Below, piece by piece: positions 58,121-64,000 of a DNA stretch of 64,000 nucleotides; the stretch's first letter is position 1, and every line of letters begins with the position of its first letter. The translations under genes were made by a program, and so were the position numbers. The stretch is from Microbacterium sp. BLY. GTDB taxonomy: Bacteria > Actinomycetota > Actinomycetes > Actinomycetales > Microbacteriaceae. The notes under the pieces are model-generated. The model made no database searches. It worked only from the letters and a program-made list of their open reading frames with translations, and had not been told where the DNA came from. Location: assembly GCF_017939615.1 (NCBI RefSeq), contig NZ_JAGKSR010000001.1, forward strand, positions 1,798,001 to 1,862,000, read 5' to 3'.

Positions 58121-59365
58121 GTGCTCGACCTCACCGACGAACTGAGCCCCGCCTCGGGAACCCCCGCGATCGCCCCCGAGTGGGAGGATCCCGGCCGCTA
58201 CTGGCCGCGCCTGTCCGCCGCGACCGGGCACTTGCCCGCTCCCGTCGCCGTCATCGACCGGGAGGCGCTGCGGTACAACGCGATGGACCTTCTGGTCCGC
58301 GCCGGCGGCCTGCCGATCCGGGTCGCGTCGAAGTCGGTCCGGGTGCGAGCGGTCCTCGACGCCGTGCTCCGTCTCCCGGGCTTCCGGGGCATCCTCGCAT
58401 TCACCCTGGAGGAGGCGCTCTGGCTCGCGGAGACGCACGATGACATCGTGCTCGGCTATCCGACGGCAGACCGCGCCGGCCTCGAGCGGCTCTGCGGCGA
58501 CGAGCGGGCGGCACAGCGGATCACCCTCATGGTCGACGACCCCGTGCACCTCGACCTCGTCGACAGCGTCGCGGGTCCCGCGCGACGACCGGAGATCCGG
58601 GTGGCGATCGATGTGGATGCGTCCTGGCGCTCGGCGCTGCTCGGGCACATCGGCGTGCGTCGGTCTGCGCTGTTCACGGCCGGTGAGGTCGCGGCGTTCG
58701 CACGGAAGATCGTCGCGCGCCCCGGTTTCCGCCTCGTGGGTCTGCAGATGTACGACGCGCAGATCGCGGGCCAGGGCGATGCCGGTCCCGACGCCCCGCT
58801 CATCCGCATGGTGCAGGCGCGCTCGCGTGAGGAACTGCGGGCGCGTCGGGCTGCGATCGTCGCGGCGGTCGGCGCCGTCGCGCCCCTCGAGTTCCTCAAC
58901 GGCGGCGGCTCCGGCTCCCTCGAGTTCAGCGGCAGCGACGAGTCGCTCACCGAGGCCAGCGCGGGCAGCGGCCTGCTCGGCGGACATCTCTTCGACGGCT
59001 ACCGGTCCTTCCGTCCCGCACCGGCCGCGGCGTTCGCCTTCGACGTGGTGCGTCGTCCCGCGGCGGATATCGCCACGGTCCTCGGCGGCGGATGGATCGC
59101 CTCTGGGCCTGCGGTCTCCTCGCGGCAGCCGCGGCCGGTGTGGCCGCCGAACCTCCGGACCCTCCCGCGCGAAGCGGCCGGTGAGGTGCAGACGCCGCTG
59201 CAGGGCCCGGCCGCCGCGACGCTCGGCGTCGGCGATCGCGTCTGGTTCCGTCACGCCAAGAGCGGCGAACCGGCCGAACGGATCGCCGCCTACCATCTCG
59301 TGTCCGGTGACGAGGTCATCGACGAACTGCCGACCTACCGCGGCGAGGGAAAGGCCTTCCTGTGA
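58121..59365 (+). CDS. PLP enzyme, alanine racemase N-terminal fold (amino acid deaminase/aldolase-like)
   Basis: 414-residue fold-type III PLP protein related to D-threonine aldolase and D-serine dehydratase. The PLP-binding Lys is in LPIRVASKSVRVRAV (about residue 67); the TIM-barrel landmarks EIRVAIDVDASWR, FRLVGLQMYDAQIAGQG and EFLNGGGSGSLEFSG follow. The substrate is likely a hydroxylated or D-amino acid; precise reaction unknown. GTG start, leaderless. Its stop overlaps the GTG of the FAD oxidase gene (GTGA), so the two act together. Confidence 0.85.
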   Translation: MLDLTDELSPASGTPAIAPEWEDPGRYWPRLSAATGHLPAPVAVIDREALRYNAMDLLVRAGGLPIRVASKSVRVRAVLDAVLRLPGFRGILAFTLEEALWLAETHDDIVLGYPTADRAGLERLCGDERAAQRITLMVDDPVHLDLVDSVAGPARRPEIRVAIDVDASWRSALLGHIGVRRSALFTAGEVAAFARKIVARPGFRLVGLQMYDAQIAGQGDAGPDAPLIRMVQARSREELRARRAAIVAAVGAVAPLEFLNGGGSGSLEFSGSDESLTEASAGSGLLGGHLFDGYRSFRPAPAAAFAFDVVRRPAADIATVLGGGWIASGPAVSSRQPRPVWPPNLRTLPREAAGEVQTPLQGPAAATLGVGDRVWFRHAKSGEPAERIAAYHLVSGDEVIDELPTYRGEGKAFL

Positions 59366-60675
59366 CGAGGATCGGCGGCACCTGGCAGAACTGGGGCCGC
59401 TCGGCATCGGTCCGCCCGGTGCGGGTCGAGCGTCCGCGCAGCCCCGAAGGCGTGCAGCGCGCCGTCGTGGCCGCCGTTCGGCAGGGCCTGACGATCAAGG
59501 CCGTCGGCGCCGGGCACAGCTTCACCGGGATCGCCGTGGCGCCCGGCGTGCTCCTGGAGCTCGACGACCTCCAGGGGCTGGTCTCGGCGGACGCGACGAG
59601 CGGACGCGTCACGCTGCTCGCCGGCACCCGCCTGCACCGTATCCCCGGACTCCTCGCCCGTTACGGGCTCGCGATGGAGAACCTCGGCGACATCGACCGG
59701 CAGTCCATCGCGGGCGCCCTCTCCACGGGCACGCACGGCACCGGGGCCGGATTCGGGGGGCTCGTGACGCAGGTGGTGGGGGTGACCCTCATCACCGCCG
59801 ACGGCGCGTTCCTCCGCATCGATGAGAAGCACAGCCCCGAACTGCTGCCGGCCGTCGCGCTCGGGCTCGGCGCGCTCGGCATCATCGTCGAGGTGACGCT
59901 CCAGTGCGTGCCGACGTTCGTGATGCACGCGGTCGACGAGCCGCTTCCGCTGGAGGACGTCCTGTCGACGATCGACGAGCGCGTGGCCGCGGCCGACCAC
60001 TTCGAGTTCTACTGGTTCCCGCACACGGAGGTCGCGTTGACGAAGCGCCAGACGCGCCTCCCCGAGTCCGCGCGACGCGAGCCGCTGCCGGTCGTGGGGC
60101 GATGGCTGGACGAGACCGTGCTCGCGAACGGCGTGTACCGCGTCGTCTGCGCGGCGGGTCAGGCCGTGCCGGCGGTGACGCCGCCCTTCAACCGGCTCGC
60201 CGTGCGGCTGACCGGCGACCGCGAGTACACGGACCTCTCGCACCGGGTGCTCACGCAGAGCCGGACGGTCCGGTTCCGCGAGATGGAGTATGCGCTGCCG
60301 GCGGCCGAGGTGGTGCCCGCATTCCGAGCGCTGCAGGAGCTCATCGCGCAGCGCGGCTGGCGCATCGAGTTCCCCGTGGAGGTGCGCTTCGCGGCGGCGG
60401 ATGATCGCTGGCTCTCGACCGCTCATGGGCGGCCGAGCGCCTACATCGCCGTCCATCGGTACTGGCGCGCGGACCCGACCGCCTACTTCGCGGCGGTGGA
60501 GGAGATCATGCTCGCCCACGGCGGACGTCCGCACTGGGGCAAGCTGCACACGCTGACGCACGAGGCGCTGCGCGAGCGCTACCCGCGCTTCGACGATTTC
60601 GTGGCCCTGCGCGATCGCCTCGACCCGGACCGCCGATTCGCGAACCGCTATCTGGAACGCGTGCTCGGCCGCTGA
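59362..60675 (+). CDS. FAD-dependent D-arabinono-1,4-lactone oxidase family
   Basis: 437-residue VAO-family flavoprotein. The FAD-binding domain (1-180) has LTIKAVGAGHSFTGIAVAPG, where His could carry covalent FAD, and AGALSTGTHGTGAGFGGLV; the C-terminal ALO domain ends HWGKLHTLTHEALRERYPRF. Such enzymes oxidise sugar-derived lactones or polyols with oxygen, producing hydrogen peroxide; substrate unknown. Translationally coupled to the PLP enzyme gene by a GTGA overlap. The length is typical for the family. Confidence 0.9.
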   Translation: MTRIGGTWQNWGRSASVRPVRVERPRSPEGVQRAVVAAVRQGLTIKAVGAGHSFTGIAVAPGVLLELDDLQGLVSADATSGRVTLLAGTRLHRIPGLLARYGLAMENLGDIDRQSIAGALSTGTHGTGAGFGGLVTQVVGVTLITADGAFLRIDEKHSPELLPAVALGLGALGIIVEVTLQCVPTFVMHAVDEPLPLEDVLSTIDERVAAADHFEFYWFPHTEVALTKRQTRLPESARREPLPVVGRWLDETVLANGVYRVVCAAGQAVPAVTPPFNRLAVRLTGDREYTDLSHRVLTQSRTVRFREMEYALPAAEVVPAFRALQELIAQRGWRIEFPVEVRFAAADDRWLSTAHGRPSAYIAVHRYWRADPTAYFAAVEEIMLAHGGRPHWGKLHTLTHEALRERYPRFDDFVALRDRLDPDRRFANRYLERVLGR

Positions 60676-60725
60676 GCGCAGGGCCGGAGCCCTCGCATCC
60701 CCAGTCCACGTGCAGGCACCGCGTC

Positions 60726-60731
60726 TAGGAT
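60726..60731 (+). promoter_or_regulatory. -10 hexamer of lemA promoter
   Basis: TAGGAT, about 30 nt before the ATG at 60762, with AGGGTGGGG as ribosome site. Confidence 0.4.
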
Positions 60732-60761
60732 GAGAGAAACACGGGAAAGGGTGGGGCTCTG

Positions 60762-61328
60762 ATGGAATGGCTCGTGCCGGTACTGATCGTCGTCGGGGTG
60801 ATCCTGCTCGTCGGCGTCTATCTCTGGGCGACGTACAACTCGCTGGTGCAGCTGAACGTCCGCGTGGACGAGGCATGGAGCGGCATCACGGTTCAGCTGA
60901 AGCGCCGCGCCGATCTCATCCCCAACCTCATCGAGACGGTCAAGGGCTACGCCTCGCACGAGAAGGCGGTCTTCGAGAACGTCACGCGGGCACGCGCCGA
61001 GACCCTGTCCGCCGGCAGCCCCGGGGAAGCCGGGATCGCCGAGGGGCACCTCCAGCAGGCGCTGCGCAGCCTCTTCGCGGTGGCGGAGGCGTATCCGCAG
61101 CTCCAGGCCAGCCAGAACTTCCTCCAGGTGCAGCAGGCCCTCGTCGACACCGAGGACAAGATCCAGGCGGCCCGGCGGTTCTACAACGGCGGTGTCCGTG
61201 AGCTGAACACGAAGATCAAGGTGTTCCCCAACAACCTGTTCGCCAAGGGGCTGGGCTTCACCGAGCGCGAGTTCTTCGAGGTCGCCGACAGCGGCGCCAT
61301 CTCCGAACCGCCACGCGTGCAGTTCTGA
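60762..61328 (+). CDS. LemA family protein
   Basis: 188-residue protein: one N-terminal membrane helix (VPVLIVVGVILLVGVYLWAT, about residues 4-23) and a long helical domain facing outside. YNSLVQLNVRVDEAWSGITV and QLKRRADLIPNLIETVKGY are the LemA signature, with YNGGVRELNTKIKVFPNNLF near the end. LemA function is not settled. ATG at 60762; ends 3 nt before the convergent gene on the other strand. Confidence 0.93.
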   Translation: MEWLVPVLIVVGVILLVGVYLWATYNSLVQLNVRVDEAWSGITVQLKRRADLIPNLIETVKGYASHEKAVFENVTRARAETLSAGSPGEAGIAEGHLQQALRSLFAVAEAYPQLQASQNFLQVQQALVDTEDKIQAARRFYNGGVRELNTKIKVFPNNLFAKGLGFTEREFFEVADSGAISEPPRVQF

Positions 61329-61331
61329 ACC

Positions 61332-62231
61332 TCACCGGACGGTGAGGATGAGATCGTCCGCGGTGAAGGCGACCTCTCCGCGGACGCTCCACGTCTCGCT
61401 GCGGTAGGTCACCGAGCGGGGCGCTCCGTCCTGGCCGGTTCCGGTCACCGTGGCCACCAGCACGCCGTCGTCCGCGGTGAACGTGGTCGGCGTGAGTGCC
61501 ACGGCGGGGAACCGTTCGACGGTGAAGGCGACGCCCGTCACCGCACGGAACTCGGTGCCCCAGGGGATCCAGATGCCGCAGTGCCCGGGCGTCGCGGAGC
61601 CGCCGGCCGTGCAGGTCTCCAGGTAGGAGTCGAGTTGCTCCTGCGCGGCCTCCGTGGTCTCGGGGCGGAGCTCGGCGGTGACCTCCGTCTCGACGACCTC
61701 GTCCGGCAGCACGACCACCTCGGACGCCCCCGCGAGCAGCGCCGTGGGCGCGGCGGCCACCGGGTACACGGCGGGGAGCAGCGCGGTCTGCTCCCCGGCA
61801 GGGATCACGGCGCCGCCGAGGGCCACCGCCGAGCCGATCGTGGTCGACGCGGTCAGCCGGCCGAGGCCGGAGTCGTCCACGGTCCATCGGCCGTTCTGCG
61901 GCGTCAGCCGCAGTCGGGCCTCGTGCGCCGCGCCGTCGAGCCGGAACGAGACGGTCGCGGTCGCCTCGTCGTCGCCGTCGCGCACCCGGGTCACCGCGGC
62001 GTCCGCGATCGTCGCCGTCGCCCCGGCGAACGCCGTCAGCGCGTCCTCGGACACGTCGATCCCGGTCGCCGTGACCTGGGCGGGATCGCCGGACTCCAGG
62101 GCATGCAGATACGCCTGTGCCGCGTCCTCGGGCGAAGCCGGTCGCAGCGCAGCGACAGCCCACCAGGCGACGGCAGCGACCGCCAGCAGCGCGACGATCC
62201 CGCCCATGAGGGCCCAGCGGCGGCGGCTCAT
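61332..62231 (-). CDS. Membrane-anchored extracytoplasmic protein of unknown function
   Basis: 299-residue protein with a single N-terminal membrane helix (WALMGGIVALLAVAAVAWWA, about residues 6-25) after MSRRR, and an outside domain with several repeats of a lipoprotein-like beta fold (DAAQAYLHALESGDPAQVT is the common start of such domains). Two Cys (ETCTAGG, GHCGIW) could form a disulfide. No family is recognised with certainty. ATG overlaps the stop of the YcaQ-like gene, so it is its downstream partner in the operon. Confidence 0.75.
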   Translation of the reverse strand: MSRRRWALMGGIVALLAVAAVAWWAVAALRPASPEDAAQAYLHALESGDPAQVTATGIDVSEDALTAFAGATATIADAAVTRVRDGDDEATATVSFRLDGAAHEARLRLTPQNGRWTVDDSGLGRLTASTTIGSAVALGGAVIPAGEQTALLPAVYPVAAAPTALLAGASEVVVLPDEVVETEVTAELRPETTEAAQEQLDSYLETCTAGGSATPGHCGIWIPWGTEFRAVTGVAFTVERFPAVALTPTTFTADDGVLVATVTGTGQDGAPRSVTYRSETWSVRGEVAFTADDLILTVR

Positions 62232-63487
62232 GCGACCCCTTCTCGGACGTGACGGTGACGGCGCACCGCGGCCGTGTCGTCCGCCGACAGGGCGGCGTGC
62301 ACCGCCGCGGTCGCGTCTCCCCATCCGGAGACCGAGACGTGGTCGAGGCCCTGCCACCGCGCGGCCCGCAGGAGCTCCGCCGCGATCGCATCGGCGTCAC
62401 CCGGCCGTGCCTGCGGCTCCCACCAGGCCGACTGCACCTGGAGGGCCGAGCCGGCGCGGTCGGCCTTGAGGTCGACACGCGCCACGATCCGGTCGCCGAC
62501 CAGCACGGGCAGCGAGTAGTAGCCGTAGCGGCGCTTCGCGGCCGGCACGTAGATCTCGATGCGGTAGTCCAGCCCGAACGTCCGCAGGGCGCGGTCGCGG
62601 AACCAAACGACGGGGTCGAACGGTGTCAGCAGGGCGGCGGTCTCGACGCGCCGCGGGAGCACGGCGTTGCGATGCCGCCACGCCGGGAGGGGGCGGCCAC
62701 CGCGCTCCCACCCGCGAACGGACACGGGCTGCAGCTCGCCGGCGTCGACGAGCTCGGCGATGGCCGTGGTCACGGCGACGCGATCGCGGATCCGGTAGTA
62801 GTCGGCGAGGTCGGCCGCCGTGGCGACCCCGCTCGAGCGCGCCGCGCGGCGGATGAGCTCGCGGATCGCCTCCTCGCGGGAGACGTCCTGGGTGCGGATG
62901 TGCTCCGGGATCACGTCCTCGGCGCGCGCGTAGACGCGTTCGAATCCACGGCGCCCGCGGACCGCCACGTCGCCCGTGCGCCACAGATGCTCGAGGGCGA
63001 GCTTGACCTCGTCCCAGTCCCACCACGTGCCGCGCTCCCGCGGGGCGTCGGCCCGGAGGTCCGCCGGGCGGAGCGGTCCGCGGGTGCGGAGCTCGTCCTG
63101 CACCCATTGCACCGTGCGCGCGTTGGAGCGGAGCCAGGAGTCCTCCGCCGCCCAGCGCCGGCGGAAGTCGTCCCGCCGGAAGCGCCACAGCGGCCAGTCC
63201 TCGACCGGCACGAACGTCGCCTCATGGGCGAGGTACTCGATGTAGCGCGTGGAGGGGGAGAGGAAGTGGCGGTCGAGCAGCGCGGGGTCGTACGAGCCGA
63301 GGCGGGAGAACAACGGAAGGTAGTGCGATCGGGCGAACACGTTCACGGAGTCGATCTGCAGCACGCCGAGCCGGTCCATCACGCGGTGCAGATGGCGGGC
63401 GGAGACGGTGGCGGGGCGTGCACGGGTGAAGCCCTGTGCGGCGAGGGCGATCCGGCGCGCCTGAGCGGGACTGAGGGTGTCGGTCAC
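62228..63487 (-). CDS. Winged-helix YcaQ/AlkX-type DNA glycosylase-like protein
   Basis: 419-residue HTH_42 (DUF1006) family protein. LSPAQARRIALAAQGFTRAR at the start, LGVLQIDSVNVFARSHYLPL (about 40-59), IEYLAHEATFVPVEDWPLWR, RRYGYYSLPVLVGDRIVARV and a long insertion with VYARAEDVIPEHI are the YcaQ pattern. E. coli YcaQ (AlkX) acts on DNA cross-links; this function is inferred. GTG at 63487, 7 nt after TACGCT on the minus strand (leaderless). A second, AlkZ-like member of the same family is at 15.5 kb. Confidence 0.9.
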   Translation of the reverse strand: MTDTLSPAQARRIALAAQGFTRARPATVSARHLHRVMDRLGVLQIDSVNVFARSHYLPLFSRLGSYDPALLDRHFLSPSTRYIEYLAHEATFVPVEDWPLWRFRRDDFRRRWAAEDSWLRSNARTVQWVQDELRTRGPLRPADLRADAPRERGTWWDWDEVKLALEHLWRTGDVAVRGRRGFERVYARAEDVIPEHIRTQDVSREEAIRELIRRAARSSGVATAADLADYYRIRDRVAVTTAIAELVDAGELQPVSVRGWERGGRPLPAWRHRNAVLPRRVETAALLTPFDPVVWFRDRALRTFGLDYRIEIYVPAAKRRYGYYSLPVLVGDRIVARVDLKADRAGSALQVQSAWWEPQARPGDADAIAAELLRAARWQGLDHVSVSGWGDATAAVHAALSADDTAAVRRHRHVREGVA

Positions 63488-63493
63488 GCCGCC

Positions 63494-63499
63494 AGCGTA
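63494..63499 (-). promoter_or_regulatory. -10 hexamer of leaderless promoter (YcaQ-like gene)
   Basis: TACGCT on the minus strand ends 7 nt before the GTG at 63487 and decides that start. Confidence 0.55.
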
Positions 63500-63560
63500 T
63501 CCCCGGAGGCCGACATCGTCCCGGCCGGCAAGATGCGTCGAACGGCATACGGCATGACCG

Positions 63561-63566
63561 TAGACT
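63561..63566 (+). promoter_or_regulatory. -10 hexamer of leaderless promoter (AI-2E transporter)
   Basis: TAGACT ends 7 nt before the ATG at 63573. Confidence 0.55.
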
Positions 63567-63572
63567 GAGGCG

Positions 63573-64000
63573 ATGAGCGAGGACCAGCGACCCCGGCTGC
63601 GCGATCTGTTCCGTCCGCGCCCCGTGGTGACCGATCGGACCGTGACCACCGAAGCGGACGAGGCAGTGCCGCTGCCGCTGCGGATCACGGCGAGCTACGC
63701 CTGGCGCCTCCTGCTCATCGCGGCCGCCGCCGGTGTCTTCATCTGGCTCGTGATGCTGCTGAAGCTGCTCGTCATCCCGCTGATGGTCGGCATCCTCATC
63801 ACGGCGCTGCTCTGGCCGGCCTTCTCCTGGATGCTCCGCCGTGGTTTCCCGCGCTGGCTCGCGATCGCGATCTCGCTCATCGGGACGATCGCCATCGTCA
63901 CGGGGCTCATGTGGCTCGTCGTCTGGCAGGTGCGCGCCCAGCTCCCCGACGTGCAGCAGCGGACCACCGAGGCGTTCGACCAGTTCCAGGTGTGGCTCCA
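63573..64000 (+). CDS. AI-2E family transporter, N-terminal part (cut by window edge)
   Basis: The first 142 residues of a polytopic membrane protein; the gene continues past the window. After a 40-residue charged N-terminus come helices WRLLLIAAAAGVFIWLVMLL, LLVIPLMVGILITALLWPAF and LAIAISLIGTIAIVTGLMWL, then QVRAQLPDVQQRTTEAFDQF, a pattern typical of the AI-2E exporter (PerM/YdiK) family. Members export signals or ions; substrate unknown. ATG at 63573, 7 nt after a TAGACT box. Confidence 0.87.
   Translation, partial: MSEDQRPRLRDLFRPRPVVTDRTVTTEADEAVPLPLRITASYAWRLLLIAAAAGVFIWLVMLLKLLVIPLMVGILITALLWPAFSWMLRRGFPRWLAIAISLIGTIAIVTGLMWLVVWQVRAQLPDVQQRTTEAFDQFQVWL

Overview
The window is a high-GC (roughly 70%), gene-dense actinobacterial chromosome segment. 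Gene content and order (eno-ftsB-DUF501, a RamB-like regulator beside GTP-dependent pckG, a 480-residue GapB-type gap, a ribD-ribE-ribBA-ribH operon under an FMN riboswitch), many GTG starts and many leaderless promoters point to Microbacteriaceae, most likely Microbacterium. This is inferred from the sequence and not confirmed by a database search. About 62 protein genes, one tRNA and one riboswitch are described. No stretch longer than 300 bases lacks a gene or a named RNA element. I see no CRISPR array, rRNA, insertion sequence or prophage.

Layout. 1-6.3 kb: the end of an aldehyde dehydrogenase gene, a GMC alcohol oxidase, two DUF202 membrane proteins, an amino-acid/amine permease, a HAD phosphatase and a FeaR-like AraC regulator. 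6.4-11.1 kb: a DUF998 membrane protein, then an RpiR regulator divergent from an N-acetylglucosamine-type kinase and murQ (cell-wall sugar recycling), then an SDR enzyme. 11.1-13.8 kb: a copper amine oxidase with a Cys-rich tail and its TetR regulator. 14-20 kb: gapB, a winged-helix protein bracketed by two 78-bp hairpin repeats, a RamB-like regulator and pckG, i.e. a gluconeogenic group. 20-26.2 kb: an ABC exporter, a small HTH protein with two tandem operators, a VapBC-type toxin-antitoxin pair, an MHS-type MFS transporter, a metallophosphoesterase and two small proteins. 26.3-30 kb: the riboflavin operon. 30-37 kb: Fpg/Nei glycosylase, GNAT, Mfd, a hexapeptide carbonic-anhydrase-like protein and glutamate dehydrogenase. 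37-44.3 kb: PEP carboxylase, NhaA, MazG, HisS and an SGNH hydrolase. 44.3-51.6 kb: a VOC protein, AraC regulator, APC permease, a lower-GC secreted/membrane gene pair, a GntR-DUF1648-CPBP operon and an O-methyltransferase. 51.7-58 kb: enolase, FtsB, DUF501, a membrane-anchored subtilase, NDH-2, an unknown protein and a tRNA. 58-64 kb: a PLP enzyme coupled to an FAD lactone oxidase, LemA, a membrane-anchored protein, a YcaQ-like protein and the start of an AI-2E family transporter.

The most notable signals are: a 24-bp repeat that sits in frame inside both ribE and ppc and adds a PSTGSG-type peptide to each enzyme; a 78-bp imperfect-palindrome family with three equal-length copies; a short class-I-shaped tRNA with a UAA (Leu) anticodon; two identical-geometry operators covering the promoter of a 68-residue HTH gene; and about twenty genes whose start codon lies 7-8 nt after a -10 hexamer, as expected for leaderless mRNAs.
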